Source of the DNA: Roseibium aggregatum IAM 12614
GTDB lineage: Bacteria; Pseudomonadota; Alphaproteobacteria; Rhizobiales; Stappiaceae
DNA: 48,044 nucleotides
Direction of reading: 5' to 3'
Assembly: GCF_000168975.1 (NCBI RefSeq)
Contig: NZ_AAUW01000032.1
Coordinates: 1-48,044 of the forward strand
The notes under the pieces are model-generated. The model was not told where the DNA came from. It saw only the letters and a program-made list of their open reading frames with translations, and made no database searches. Of this stretch, positions 1 through 10,814 are shown piece after piece (the first letter of the stretch is position 1; each line of letters begins with the position of its first letter). The position numbers were made by a program, and so were the translations under genes.

Positions 1-336
1 CAGGTTCTTGGTGGACGGACCACCGGAACCCATGATCAGGCCGGTGCGCGGGTTGGAGACATCGGTTTCTTCCAGACCGCTGTCGGCAATGGCCTGCTGC
101 ATGGCAATGTAGTTATAGGCGGCACCGTCGCCCATGAAGCGCAGCTGGCGCTTGTCGATGAGCGAAGCAATATCGACATTCGGCATGCCGTGTACCTGGC
201 TTCTGAAGCCGTGTTCCGCGTAATCCGGAGCGAAGCTGATGCCGGACTTGCCTTCTCGAAGGCTGGACAGCACTTCTTCGGTGTTTGCTCCGATGGACGA
301 CACGATACCCATGCCGGTGACGACAACGCGTCTCAT
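1..336 (-). CDS. fabB: 3-oxoacyl-ACP synthase I (N-terminal part)
   Basis: N-terminal 112 codons of a beta-ketoacyl-ACP synthase; the rest lies beyond the left edge. It begins MRRVVVTGMGIVSSIG, the usual start of KAS I/II enzymes, and continues through a GLIMGSGGPSTKN segment as in FabB. FabB condenses malonyl-ACP with acyl-ACP and, with FabA, is needed for unsaturated fatty acid synthesis in the cytosol. The ATG at 334-336 is preceded on the minus strand by AGGAGA at good spacing. It lies 139 bp downstream of fabA on the same strand, so the two are probably cotranscribed; the order irr(divergent)-fabA-fabB is familiar from Rhizobiales. The active-site Cys and His residues are outside the window. 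FabF is the only real alternative; the neighbouring fabA favours FabB. Confidence 0.93.
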   Translation of the reverse strand, partial: MRRVVVTGMGIVSSIGANTEEVLSSLREGKSGISFAPDYAEHGFRSQVHGMPNVDIASLIDKRQLRFMGDGAAYNYIAMQQAIADSGLEETDVSNPRTGLIMGSGGPSTKNL

Positions 337-416
337 TGCGGTCTCCTATTATCTTGACTGCACAGCAGCTCTCAGGGGGTGTGTCGAGAGCCTGCACGCA
401 CATACATAATATGCAA

Positions 417-448
417 ACCGGCGCTCCCAATGAAAAAGAAGCGCCGGT
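417..448 (-). other. Stem-loop between fabA and fabB
   Basis: ACCGGCGCT (417-425) and AGCGCCGGT (440-448) form a perfect 9-bp inverted repeat with a 14-base loop, just downstream of the fabA stop on the minus strand. On that strand the stem is followed only by TTT and then mixed sequence, so it is a weak terminator at best. It could reduce read-through into fabB or protect the fabA end of the message. Confidence 0.45.
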
Positions 449-475
449 GCCATGAATTGATCCTGCGAACGGGTG

Positions 476-982
476 TCAGGTCTTTGCCAGGCCGACGCGC
501 AAATCGGTCGCCTTGTAGATCTGTTCGCCGTCTGCTTTCAGCCAGCCGTCCGCGATGCCGAGCACCAGGCGGCCCTTCATGATCCGCTTGAAGTCGACAC
601 CATATTCGACCAGCTTCACGTCCGGGGTAACCATGCCTTTGAATTTCACTTCGCCGGTCGACAGGGCCATGCCCTTGCCTTCAAGGCCCAGCCAGCCGAG
701 GAAGAAACCGGTAAGCTGCCACAAGGCGTCGAGACCAAGGCAGCCCGGCATGACCGGGTTTCCCTGGAAGTGACACGGGAAGAACCAAAGGTCCGGCTTG
801 ATGTCGAATTCGGCGCGGGCGAACCCCTTGTCGAATTCGCCGCCGGTTTCGGAAAGTTCCGTGATCCGGTCAAACATCAGCATCGGGGGAAGAGGCAGTT
901 GGGCATTGCCCGGGCCAAACAGCTCGCCGCGGCCGCAGGCGAGAAGTGCTTCGTAATCGTAGCTGGAGCGGCGATCGGTCAT
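476..982 (-). CDS. fabA: 3-hydroxydecanoyl-ACP dehydratase/isomerase
   Basis: 168-aa hot-dog-fold enzyme that dehydrates 3-hydroxydecanoyl-ACP and isomerises trans-2- to cis-3-decenoyl-ACP, the branch point to unsaturated fatty acids. The signature FPCHFQGNPVMPGCLGLDA is nearly the same as in E. coli FabA and carries both the catalytic His and the Asp. The length matches the family (about 170 aa). I chose the ATG at 980-982 (MTDRRSSYDY) because family members start there and have the GRGELFGPGNAQLPLPP segment shortly after; an in-frame ATG further upstream at 1228 would add 82 unconserved residues. No strong Shine-Dalgarno precedes the chosen ATG. It is followed by fabB on the same strand and divergent from irr. 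Confidence 0.95.
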   Translation of the reverse strand: MTDRRSSYDYEALLACGRGELFGPGNAQLPLPPMLMFDRITELSETGGEFDKGFARAEFDIKPDLWFFPCHFQGNPVMPGCLGLDALWQLTGFFLGWLGLEGKGMALSTGEVKFKGMVTPDVKLVEYGVDFKRIMKGRLVLGIADGWLKADGEQIYKATDLRVGLAKT

Positions 983-1436
983 TCGGAATCCGTGTTTTGT
1001 CTCTTGCCTGGGTAAACCCAAGGCAGGTTCGGTTTGTTTTCGGTTCGTTTGAGGCGCCTTCCTAACACAGGGGAACAATGACCGAAAGATGTCACATGCG
1101 GGAAGTTGCCCGGTTTTTACGGGCGTTTCGCCAAGTATTGTGCGTATTCGTCCCATTCTGCACATCCGGTGCCGGGTTGCCGGTCCGCTCCCGTTTGGAA
1201 TGTGTGTCCGGTCGGTCGTGAAATGCACGCCGGTTGCACCTGGAACGACCCAATGGCTATCCCGTCGGTTGTCTCTCTGGTTGCTCCACGGATGCTCGCG
1301 ACGTTTAAAACTTGCATCTTGGGTACAAGAAATGGCAGATATAGGCCGATGTTAGTGAAAACGGCCCGGCGCGAGGCTCGCGCACCTGACAAGAGCGCCG
1401 TTTGAAGAAGCGACCCTGGACCTGGATCGGATCGGA
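983..1436. other. fabA-irr divergent intergenic region
   Basis: 454 bp between two divergent genes; it must hold both promoters. I see no convincing gene, although open frames cross it. One small perfect palindrome, TCTTG-GGTA-CAAGA, lies at about 1317-1330, roughly 110 bp upstream of irr, and could be a protein-binding site. I could not recognise a clear Irr (ICE) box or RirA box by eye. Confidence 0.4.
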
Positions 1437-1871
1437 ATGACAACACTTGTGGTGCATGAAACCGGCGACAAGAAGAATGTGACCGATATGCTGCGGTCCG
1501 CGGGGCTCCGGCCGACGCGGCAACGTGTCTCGCTCGCGGAACTTCTGTATTCGCGGGGCGATCGCCACATCTCTGCCGAACTGCTTCATGAAGAGGCGGT
1601 CGACGCAGATGTGCCCGTATCTCTCGCAACGGTTTACAACACGCTGCACCAGTTCACCGAAGCCGGTTTGCTGCGCGAAGTCGCGATCGACGGCAACAAG
1701 ACCTATTTCGACACCAACGTGTCCGACCACCATCACTTCTTCATCGAAGGCGAGAACCGGGTGATCGACATTCCGGGTGAAGGCGTGGGCATCGGCACTT
1801 TGCCGAAAGCCCCCGAAGGCATGGAGATCGTCCGTGTCGATGTCGTCGTGCGGGTGCGCGAGAAACGCTGA
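1437..1871 (+). CDS. irr: Iron response regulator Irr (Fur family)
   Basis: 144-aa Fur-superfamily regulator. The N-terminal winged helix includes the family motif GLRPTRQRVSLAELL and the recognition region VSLATVYNTLHQFTEAG; the C-terminal dimerisation domain begins with FDTNVSDHHHFFIEGENR, where the three adjacent histidines are the Irr heme/metal site. In rhizobia Irr represses heme synthesis and iron-storage genes and activates uptake genes at low iron, and is inactivated or degraded through heme. There is no N-terminal GCPWHD-type heme regulatory motif as in Bradyrhizobium, so this is the Rhizobium-like form. The ATG at 1437 follows a purine-rich GGATCGGA stretch; starts a few codons later are possible. 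Placement next to fabA is a conserved alphaproteobacterial arrangement and supports Irr over Fur or Zur. Confidence 0.92.
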   Translation: MTTLVVHETGDKKNVTDMLRSAGLRPTRQRVSLAELLYSRGDRHISAELLHEEAVDADVPVSLATVYNTLHQFTEAGLLREVAIDGNKTYFDTNVSDHHHFFIEGENRVIDIPGEGVGIGTLPKAPEGMEIVRVDVVVRVREKR

Positions 1872-1893
1872 TCGCAAGTGGCGGCACTGGCCC

Positions 1894-2442
1894 TCAGGCC
1901 AGACCGCTCTCCACATAGCGCAATTTCCATTCGTAATAGTCGGAGGTCGTCCCGATCTCCTCCAGAAGCCGCTGGCCAACCGGTACGAAGCCCAGCTTCT
2001 TGAGCAGGTTGGCTGAGCGGACGTTTTCCGGATGAGTGATCGCACACAGGGTGCGCAGCTTCAGCTCCTTGGTGACGAAATCCAGAACGCTCTGCCCGGC
2101 CTCGTGGCCGAACCCCTTGCCACGGTATTCTTCCAGGAACGCAAATCCAAGGTCGGGGTATTTCAGTTCCTTGCGCACCACCAGTCCGCACACCCCCACC
2201 GGGATGAGGGAAGGCTTCAGATCCAAAATCCAAAGCCCGACACCATGGGCGGCAAAGCGCGCCAGCGTCTTGGTCTTGATGTAATTGGCCGCGTCTTCCT
2301 CGGTCTGGATATCGTGGTCGGCGATAAAACGGATATAGTCCGGCTCGTTCATGAGCTGGTGGTAAAAAGCGGCATCATTGCTGGATGGCAGGCGGAAGCG
2401 AAGCCTCTCGCTTACCGGAAATGGTCCAAGCGGAAAACTCAC
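1894..2442 (-). CDS. GNAT family N-acetyltransferase (RimJ/RimL type)
   Basis: 182-aa acetyltransferase of the Acetyltransf_3 type. It has the N-terminal SERLRFRLPSSNDAAFYHQL strand and helix, the acetyl-CoA-binding motif EYRGKGFGHEAGQSVLDF (pattern R-G-K-G-x-G), and the C-terminal NVRSANLLKKLGFVPVG segment typical of the fold. These enzymes move acetyl from acetyl-CoA to an amine; the substrate cannot be told from sequence. It starts with GTG, and this GTGA overlaps the stop codon of nth by 4 bases, so the two are translationally coupled and share a transcript. The 3' end faces irr across a 22-bp gap. It may be a housekeeping ribosomal-protein or small-molecule acetylase. Confidence 0.85.
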   Translation of the reverse strand: MSFPLGPFPVSERLRFRLPSSNDAAFYHQLMNEPDYIRFIADHDIQTEEDAANYIKTKTLARFAAHGVGLWILDLKPSLIPVGVCGLVVRKELKYPDLGFAFLEEYRGKGFGHEAGQSVLDFVTKELKLRTLCAITHPENVRSANLLKKLGFVPVGQRLLEEIGTTSDYYEWKLRYVESGLA

Positions 2443-3254
2443 GCAATTATTTCCTTTTCAATCAGGGCTTTGGTGCGCAGGGCAATATCCGGCACCGCAT
2501 CAAAATGTTCTTTTTCGGGGCTCCGGCACAGATCGTAGATCACGCAGCGCCGGCACTCGGGTTTTCGCGCCTTGCAGATGTACCGGCCGTGCAAAATGAG
2601 CCAGTGGTGTGCATGCAGCGCGAATTCTACCGGCACGACCTTCTCCATGGCTTTCTCCACGTCGAGAGGGGTCTTGCCGGGGGCAATGCCAATACGGTTG
2701 CCAAGGCGGAACAGATGTGTGTCGACGGCAATCGTCGGATGACCGAAGAAAATATTCAGAACCACATTCGCGGTCTTCCGGCCAACGCCGGGCAGTGCTT
2801 CCAGGGCCTCGCGGTCTTCGGGCACCTCGCCGCCATGGTCGCGGATCAGCTTTTCGGAAAGCAGAATGACGTTCTTGGCCTTGTTCTTGTAAAGGCCGAT
2901 CGTCTTGATTTCCTCCCGCACCAGGTCTTCGCCAAGTGCCAGCATTTTCTCCGGCGTGTCGGCAATCTGGAACAGATGCTTTGTCGCCCGGTTCACACCG
3001 ACGTCGGTTGCCTGGGCCGACAGCACCACCGCAACCAGAAGTGTGAACGCGTTGACATAGTCCAGTTCGCCCTTCGGCTCCGGATTGTCGGCGTGAAACC
3101 GCTGGAAGATCGCAAAGGTTTCCGCCTTGGTATAGCGGGGCCGTTTCAGCACCTTGCCGGGATTGTCCACGGAGGGTGCCTTTTTCCGGGTCTTTCTGGA
3201 GGGTGCGGGCCGCCCTTGTGCCGCCGTCTTGGAAGGGCTCTTTGCTTGCGTCAT
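2439..3254 (-). CDS. nth: Endonuclease III
   Basis: 271-aa DNA glycosylase/AP lyase for oxidised pyrimidines in base excision repair. The helix-hairpin-helix LPGVGRKTANVVL carries the catalytic Lys, AVDTHLFRLGNR carries the catalytic Asp, and the C-terminus holds a 4Fe-4S cluster motif C-x6-C-x2-C-x5-C (CKARKPECRRCVIYDLC). About 45 Lys/Arg/Pro-rich residues precede the conserved domain, a common alphaproteobacterial extension. I chose the ATG at 3252-3254 because AGAGAGAAG lies directly upstream on the minus strand; an ATG 24 bases earlier (3278) overlaps the start codon of the divergent DUF2244 gene and is less likely. The GNAT gene follows with a 4-base overlap. Confidence 0.94.
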   Translation of the reverse strand: MTQAKSPSKTAAQGRPAPSRKTRKKAPSVDNPGKVLKRPRYTKAETFAIFQRFHADNPEPKGELDYVNAFTLLVAVVLSAQATDVGVNRATKHLFQIADTPEKMLALGEDLVREEIKTIGLYKNKAKNVILLSEKLIRDHGGEVPEDREALEALPGVGRKTANVVLNIFFGHPTIAVDTHLFRLGNRIGIAPGKTPLDVEKAMEKVVPVEFALHAHHWLILHGRYICKARKPECRRCVIYDLCRSPEKEHFDAVPDIALRTKALIEKEIIA

Positions 3255-3276
3255 CTTCTCTCTATAATCATTCCTC

Positions 3277-3798
3277 ATGAGCGAGAACAATCCGAAACCC
3301 GAACGGGAAGGCGAATTGCCGGAACAGGACCGGCCGTTCTTCTCTGCCGTCCTGACCCCCCACCGGTCTCTGGGGCCAAACGGGTTCCTGATCCTCATGT
3401 GTTTCTTCGGCGCGGTCAGTTTTGTCTCCGGTATTCTGTTCCTACGGATCGGCGCCTGGCCGGTCTTCGGGTTCTTTGGCCTGGATATCGCCCTGCTCTG
3501 GTTTGCCTTCCAGATGAACTACCACTCGGCGCGAACGTTCGAGGAAGTGGTCGTCTCCCGGCACGAGATCGCGATTCGAAAGGTTGGGCCGGGCAAGAAA
3601 TACCAGGAGTATCGGTTCAATCCGTTCTGGGTCCGCCTCACTGTGGACCGGATCGAGGATGAAGGGGTCGTCAAGGTGACCCTCCAAAGCCGGGGCGAAA
3701 AGGTCGATCTCGGCAATTTCCTGAATCCCGATGACAGAACGAGTTTTGCCGGTGCAATGGCAAATGCCCTGTCCGTCGCCAAGGCAGGCGGTGTCTAG
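3277..3798 (+). CDS. DUF2244 domain membrane protein
   Basis: 173-aa protein with the DUF2244 opening FFSAVLTPHRSLGPNGF, two hydrophobic segments (about residues 38-58 and 63-80) that should form an alpha-helical hairpin in the inner membrane, and a soluble beta-rich C-terminal half. The molecular function of the family is unknown to me; members are widespread in Alphaproteobacteria and often sit beside nth. The ATG at 3277 begins only 22 bp from the start of the divergent nth, so its promoter must overlap the nth coding sequence. Its stop TAG overlaps the stop of the convergent MFS gene within a CTAG. Confidence 0.85.
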   Translation: MSENNPKPEREGELPEQDRPFFSAVLTPHRSLGPNGFLILMCFFGAVSFVSGILFLRIGAWPVFGFFGLDIALLWFAFQMNYHSARTFEEVVVSRHEIAIRKVGPGKKYQEYRFNPFWVRLTVDRIEDEGVVKVTLQSRGEKVDLGNFLNPDDRTSFAGAMANALSVAKAGGV

Positions 3799-4982
3799 GC
3801 TCCTTCCTCAATCGGTTTGGGTTGAACTTTGAAGGTTGAAATCAGGACGGCCAGGGCCGCGGTTGCCGAAAGCGCAGCCGTGTACAGCACGGTCTGAAAG
3901 CTTGCCGCGCTGGCAATGAAGCCCATCGAAATGCTGCCGATCATGCCGCCCAGGAACAGGCTGTTCATGTAAACCGCCGTTGCCCGGCCCGGCCGATCCG
4001 GCGCAAAGCTCTGCACGAAGCTGATCGCGACACCGGCAAACAGGCCGTAGTAGGTCCCTTCCAGAACGGCAATGGCCAGCACCTGCCAGAGCGCCGTCAC
4101 CTGGGCAAACAGCACCATGCTGACCGCCGCAAGACAGGCAGCCAGCATCAGCACTTGCCGGGTGCCGATGCGTTCGGCAAGGCGAACCGAGCCGAAGATG
4201 ACAAACACCTCCAAAAGGCATTTGACCGAAAGCGCCAGACCTGGCGTTGCGCCGGGCAGGTGCGTTTCCTGAACGAAGAACAGCGGCATCGCCGAGACGA
4301 ACAGCGAATTGGTGATGACAAAGCCGAGACACGTCATCCCTGCAATCTGGAGACCCCAGTTGATCGGAGCCTTTCCGCTTGTCTTTGAACGTTCTCGCGC
4401 CGACCTGAAGTCGGCCGGAACAACAATGTACCAGAGCATCAGGTAGACGATGCCTATGGCGAAAGCGCCCAGGAACGCTGTGGCAAAGCCGAAGGCCGCA
4501 ACCACTGAAAAAGACACCGCCGGCCCGATCATCCAGGCCAGCGAGACCATCATGCGCAACCAGGAATTGACCCTGGCAACATCCATGCCCTGCTGTTCGG
4601 CATAGAGACGGCCAAAGGTGAAGACAATGCCCGAGCCCATGTTGGAAAGGCTCATCAGGGGCGCTACCAGGATGATCAGCATCACCAGACTGCTGACCTG
4701 GGTCAGCAGTGCGGCAAGCGTGATATAGGCAACAACGGAGATGACCAGCAGGCTCTTGACCCGGAAGCGGTTGTCCAGTCGCTCGCCTGCCCACCGGTTG
4801 ACGGCAAGCGTCAGCGGCATCACCAGGCCGGAATAAAGTCCCACCTGCCAGGGCTCGGCACCAAGCCCTTCGACAATGAAAAAGCTCATCAGCGGCACCA
4901 GCGCCGAAACGCCGAGGCTGTTGGTGAACTGAAGCAGCAGGATCAGCAATGCCTGTCGAGGCAGTTGCAGGAGGGACATCAT
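3795..4982 (-). CDS. MFS transporter, sugar-efflux (SET)-like
   Basis: 395-aa major facilitator with about 12 hydrophobic segments and a short N-terminus. The stretch SWLRMMVSLAWMIGPAVSF after the fourth helix resembles the SetA/SetB sugar exporters of E. coli, and the loop after helix 2 (NRWAGERLDNRFRVK) fits the MFS signature position. It is therefore probably a proton-driven exporter in the inner membrane, perhaps for sugars or sugar analogues, but substrate is inference. No regulator is adjacent. It lies 210 bp downstream of mutS on the same strand and ends on the stop of DUF2244. It starts with two in-frame ATG codons (MMSLLQLPRQ); either could be used. Confidence 0.8.
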   Translation of the reverse strand: MMSLLQLPRQALLILLLQFTNSLGVSALVPLMSFFIVEGLGAEPWQVGLYSGLVMPLTLAVNRWAGERLDNRFRVKSLLVISVVAYITLAALLTQVSSLVMLIILVAPLMSLSNMGSGIVFTFGRLYAEQQGMDVARVNSWLRMMVSLAWMIGPAVSFSVVAAFGFATAFLGAFAIGIVYLMLWYIVVPADFRSARERSKTSGKAPINWGLQIAGMTCLGFVITNSLFVSAMPLFFVQETHLPGATPGLALSVKCLLEVFVIFGSVRLAERIGTRQVLMLAACLAAVSMVLFAQVTALWQVLAIAVLEGTYYGLFAGVAISFVQSFAPDRPGRATAVYMNSLFLGGMIGSISMGFIASAASFQTVLYTAALSATAALAVLISTFKVQPKPIEEGA

Positions 4983-5192
4983 GGCAATCGCCGAAGAAGT
5001 GAAACGGGCAGGAAATACAACCTAACTGGGTTGTGCCGATACGTCACCGGTTTTTTTGCAAAGAGGCACGTGCTGGAACAACTGGCCAGGCCTTCAAGGC
5101 AGCGCTGGGCACATGTCCGAAGGAAGGCCTAACTCACAGATTTATGGCGAGAATCCGCGCTTCACAGCCTCAACCAGACAGGCCTCCGGCGG

Positions 5193-7919
5193 CTAGTCGT
5201 CCGGCGTCACCCGCAGTGTCTTCAGCCGGTAAAGCGCCTCCAGCGCCTCGCGCGGGGTCATGTCATCCGGATTGATCCCCTCCAGCGCCACTGCAACGGG
5301 ATCGGGTTCCGAAAATCCGGCATGCGCGCTGGGCGCCGGTGCCGTCAGGCTGGCGAACAGCGGCAGCTCATCGATCAGGCTTTCGGCCGGTGAGCGGCGG
5401 TCCTGCTCTTCCAGTTGGCTGAGCACCTGTTTGGAGCGTTCGACGACCGAGACAGGCAGACCGGCCAGCTTGGCCACCTGAATGCCGTAGGACCGGTCGG
5501 CGGCGCCGGGCACGATCTCGTGCAGGAAGATGACGTCGCCCTTCCATTCCTTCACCGAGACGGTGGCATTGGAAAGCCGCTCCAGCTTGCCCGAAAGGGC
5601 GGTCAGTTCGTGATAGTGGGTCGCAAACAGGGCGCGGGACCTGTTGACCTCGTGAAGATGTTCGATGGTTGCCCAGGCAATCGACAGCCCGTCGAACGTC
5701 GCCGTTCCGCGGCCGATCTCGTCCAGGATCACCAGAGAGCGATCACCGGCCTGATTGAGGATCGCGGCGGTTTCGACCATTTCCACCATGAAGGTGGACC
5801 GACCGCGCGCAAGATCGTCTGCCGCGCCGACGCGGGAGAACAGTCTGTCGACCACACCGATATGGGCAGCGGTGGCCGGAACATATCCACCCATCTGGGC
5901 CATCACGGCAATCAGCGCGTTCTGGCGCAGGAAGGTCGACTTACCGGCCATGTTCGGACCGGTGATCAGCCAGATGTGGCCGATATCCTCGCCCGCTTCC
6001 GGACCGAGATTGGCATCATTGGCAACGAAGCTGTCACCGCCGGACTTCCTGAGTGCCTTTTCGACCACGGGATGACGCCCGCCCTTGATGTCGAAGGCGC
6101 GGCTGTCGTCAACCACGGGCCGGACATAGTTCTCTTCCTGGGCGAGTTTGGCGAGCGCTGCCGAAACATCCAGAATGCTGAGCCCGTGGGCCGCCGCCTT
6201 GATCGCTTCACCCGCATCGATGATCGCCTTGGCAAGCCGTTCGAAGATTTCCAGCTCGATGGCAAGCGAGCGTTCGCCGGCACTGGCGATCTTCGATTCC
6301 AGATCCGCCAGCTCCGTCGTGGTAAAGCGCATGGCGCCAGCCATGGTCTGGCGGTGGATGAACCGCCCGGGATCGGCGGTTAGCTTTTCCGTCTGCGCGG
6401 ACGGTGCTTCGATGAACCAGCCGAGCACATTGTTGTGCTTGATCTTCAGGGAACGCAGGCCGAGTTCTTCCGAGTACTCGGCTTGAAGCTTCGCGATCAC
6501 CTTCCGGCTTTCATCACGCAGCGAGCGCAATTCGTCCAGATCGGCGTTGTAGCCTGTGGCGATAAAGCCGCCGTCGCGTTTCAGAAGCGGCGGTTCGTCC
6601 TTCAGCGCTGTCGTCAATTCGCTGCCGAGGTCGTGTGGGGCCTGTTCCAGACTGGTGCGCGCGGCAGCGATTTCCGCCGGGATCGTTCCCGCCGTCGCGC
6701 TGGTCTGGTCGAGCACCGCCCGTGCGGCTTCAAGTCCCTGGGCAACCGACAGGATATCGCGCGGTCCGCCGCGGTTGAGCGCGATCCGCGACAGGGCTCG
6801 GGCCATGTCCGGGGCGCCTTTCAGCGTCTGGCGCAGGCCTTCGCGCATGATTTCGTTTTCAAGGAAGAAGGCAACGCCATCGAGCCGGTGCTGGATGGCA
6901 TCGACATTGACCAGCGGTCCGGCCAGGCGGCTGGCGAGCAGACGCGAGCCGCCGCCAGTCACGGTCCGGTCTATCGTGGCCAGCAGCGAGCCCTGTTTTT
7001 CGCCCGAAAGCGTGCGGGACAGCTCCAGATTGGCCCGGGTTGCCGGATCGATCAGCATGCGCCCGGCCCCGGCCTCGCGCACGGGGGGATCCAGCGGCGG
7101 GCGTTCGCCAAGCTGGGTCTTTTCCACATAGGCAAGAATGCCGGCGGCCGCTGAAAGCTCCGCCCGGCTGAAGGTGCCGAAACCGTCGAGGGTCTTCACG
7201 CCGAAGTAATGCGCAAGCCGGTCCGTGGCGGTGGAACTGTCGAAAAAGGCACGCGGCACCGGCGACAGCGCACCGCCAGCCTGTTCGGCTGTCAGACGCA
7301 ACTCGCTTTCCTGCAGCAGATTGTCCGACAGGATCAGTTCGCGCGGGGAAACCTGGGCAAGGTCGGCGGCAAGGCGCTGATGATCGGTTTCCGACACCTG
7401 AAAGGACCCTGTGGACATATCGATCCAGGCAAGACCATAGACCGCGCTGCCGTCCAGCGAGCCGCCCTTCAACCTGGTCAGCGCCATCAGGTAGTTGTTG
7501 GAACCGGCATCCAGCAGGCGTTCTTCCGTCAGCGTTCCCGGGGTGACGAGACGCACGACATCGCGCCGGACGACGGATTTGGAGCCGCGTTTCTTGGCTT
7601 CAGCCGGATCTTCCGTCTGTTCGCAGACGGACACCCGGTGCCCCTTGGCAATCAGCTTGTTGAGATAGTCGTCCGCCGCATGAACCGGCACGCCGCACAT
7701 CGGAATGTCGGCACCCTGGTGCTTGCCGCGCTTGGTCAGCGTGATGCCGAGCGCGGCGGAGGCAACTTCCGCGTCCTCGAAAAACAGTTCGTAGAAATCG
7801 CCCATCCGGTAGAACAGAAGGCTGTCTGGATTGGCAGCCTTGATCTCCAGGAACTGGGCCATCATTGGCGTGACCTTGCTGTCCGCCCGGGTGATTTCTT
7901 GCGCGCTCTGTCCACTCAT
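5193..7919 (-). CDS. mutS: DNA mismatch repair protein MutS
   Basis: 908-aa mismatch sensor, full length for the family. The N-terminal mismatch-binding domain has the Phe-x-Glu wedge in MGDFYELFFEDA; connector, lever and clamp regions follow; the C-terminal ABC-type ATPase has Walker A GPNMAGKST (about residue 655), Walker B VILDEIGRGTATFDG and the dimer-interface ATHYHEL. MutS dimers bind mispairs and recruit MutL; mutL is not in this window. The ATG at 7917-7919 is chosen on family alignment (a short tail, then MMAQFLEIKAANPDSLLFYRMG). It is divergent from the malic enzyme gene with 134 bp between. No defects are visible. Confidence 0.97.
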   Translation of the reverse strand: MSGQSAQEITRADSKVTPMMAQFLEIKAANPDSLLFYRMGDFYELFFEDAEVASAALGITLTKRGKHQGADIPMCGVPVHAADDYLNKLIAKGHRVSVCEQTEDPAEAKKRGSKSVVRRDVVRLVTPGTLTEERLLDAGSNNYLMALTRLKGGSLDGSAVYGLAWIDMSTGSFQVSETDHQRLAADLAQVSPRELILSDNLLQESELRLTAEQAGGALSPVPRAFFDSSTATDRLAHYFGVKTLDGFGTFSRAELSAAAGILAYVEKTQLGERPPLDPPVREAGAGRMLIDPATRANLELSRTLSGEKQGSLLATIDRTVTGGGSRLLASRLAGPLVNVDAIQHRLDGVAFFLENEIMREGLRQTLKGAPDMARALSRIALNRGGPRDILSVAQGLEAARAVLDQTSATAGTIPAEIAAARTSLEQAPHDLGSELTTALKDEPPLLKRDGGFIATGYNADLDELRSLRDESRKVIAKLQAEYSEELGLRSLKIKHNNVLGWFIEAPSAQTEKLTADPGRFIHRQTMAGAMRFTTTELADLESKIASAGERSLAIELEIFERLAKAIIDAGEAIKAAAHGLSILDVSAALAKLAQEENYVRPVVDDSRAFDIKGGRHPVVEKALRKSGGDSFVANDANLGPEAGEDIGHIWLITGPNMAGKSTFLRQNALIAVMAQMGGYVPATAAHIGVVDRLFSRVGAADDLARGRSTFMVEMVETAAILNQAGDRSLVILDEIGRGTATFDGLSIAWATIEHLHEVNRSRALFATHYHELTALSGKLERLSNATVSVKEWKGDVIFLHEIVPGAADRSYGIQVAKLAGLPVSVVERSKQVLSQLEEQDRRSPAESLIDELPLFASLTAPAPSAHAGFSEPDPVAVALEGINPDDMTPREALEALYRLKTLRVTPDD

Positions 7920-8053
7920 GCCTGATACCTAGCAAACTGTGCGGACCATTCCACCAAGGGCCTATTCCATCTTGGCTTGAGGCTTCATTTTCCAGGGGAT
8001 AAGGTCATGCTCCCGCCCCGTAAAGAGAGCGCGCAAGAGGAAACGTCCAAACC

Positions 8054-10336
<2,283 letters not shown>

Positions 10337-10359
10337 GATGGTTGATTATTCGGCTGGAT

Positions 10360-10477
10360 TAGGGGCTCCCCGATCCCGGGTCGCGCTTTGCTTGCCCGGG
10401 GTGACGACTGAAAGGTTTTACCAGACCTATCGTTGTCATCCCGGACGCAGCGCAGCGGAGATCCGGGATCGGGGCAC
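10360..10477. repeat. Palindromic repeat element, copy 1 (two arms)
   Basis: Two imperfectly complementary arms, about 10360-10408 and 10425-10477, could fold into one long hairpin. The right arm reads GTCATCCCGGACGCAGCG then CAGCGGAGATCCGGGATC; the left arm is its inverted counterpart with several mismatches. The right arm (10425-10474) recurs almost exactly at 10815-10864 on the other side of the GIY-YIG gene. More diverged relatives lie at 13029, 23429 and 39986. This is an intergenic REP/BIME-like family; it may also act as a transcription end for the malic enzyme gene. Confidence 0.85.
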
Positions 10478-10513
10478 CACCCCAAACCTCTCGAAATCCA
10501 GAGTGACCATCGC

Positions 10514-10801
10514 TTGACCGCCTGGGTCTACATTCTTGCCTCGCGCCCATTCGAAACCCTTTACACCGGCGTGACGACGGACTTGGCCCGCCGGATTTAC
10601 GAGCACCGCGAAGGTCTGATTGAGGGCTTTTCCAACCGGTACGGAACGAAATCCCTGGTCTGGTACGAACAGCATGAAGAGACCGGCGCTGCGATTGCCC
10701 GCGAAAAACAGATCAAGCGTTGGCGCCGGCAATGGAAATTCGAGCTGATCGAGAAGATGAACCCGGACTGGCAGGATCTCTATCTCGAGCTCAATCGGTA
10801 A
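10514..10801 (+). CDS. GIY-YIG family endonuclease (small, UPF0213-like)
   Basis: 95-aa single-domain GIY-YIG protein. WVYILASRPFETLYTGVT contains the two-strand GIY-YIG signature; DLARRIYEHR carries the conserved Arg; the ending NPDWQDLYLEL is typical of this stand-alone subfamily. GIY-YIG enzymes cut DNA with one metal ion; the role of these short versions is unknown. No ATG is available: the frame runs upstream to a TTG at 10433, but those 27 codons are simply the repeat read as protein. The TTG at 10514 gives the normal family start (TAWVYILAS). No good Shine-Dalgarno is visible. The gene sits between 50-bp direct repeats that share 48 of 50 bases, suggesting the nuclease and repeat travel or function together. 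Confidence 0.82.
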   Translation: MTAWVYILASRPFETLYTGVTTDLARRIYEHREGLIEGFSNRYGTKSLVWYEQHEETGAAIAREKQIKRWRRQWKFELIEKMNPDWQDLYLELNR

Positions 10802-10814
10802 TCATTGTCCGGAC

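Noticed and set aside
2385..3662. A 425-codon plus-strand frame covering nth and part of DUF2244.
   Set aside because: Antisense to nth, which has intact catalytic and Fe-S motifs; no family resemblance.
10433..10513. N-terminal extension of the GIY-YIG protein from a TTG at 10433.
   Set aside because: These codons are the repeat element translated; family members start at the TTG at 10514.
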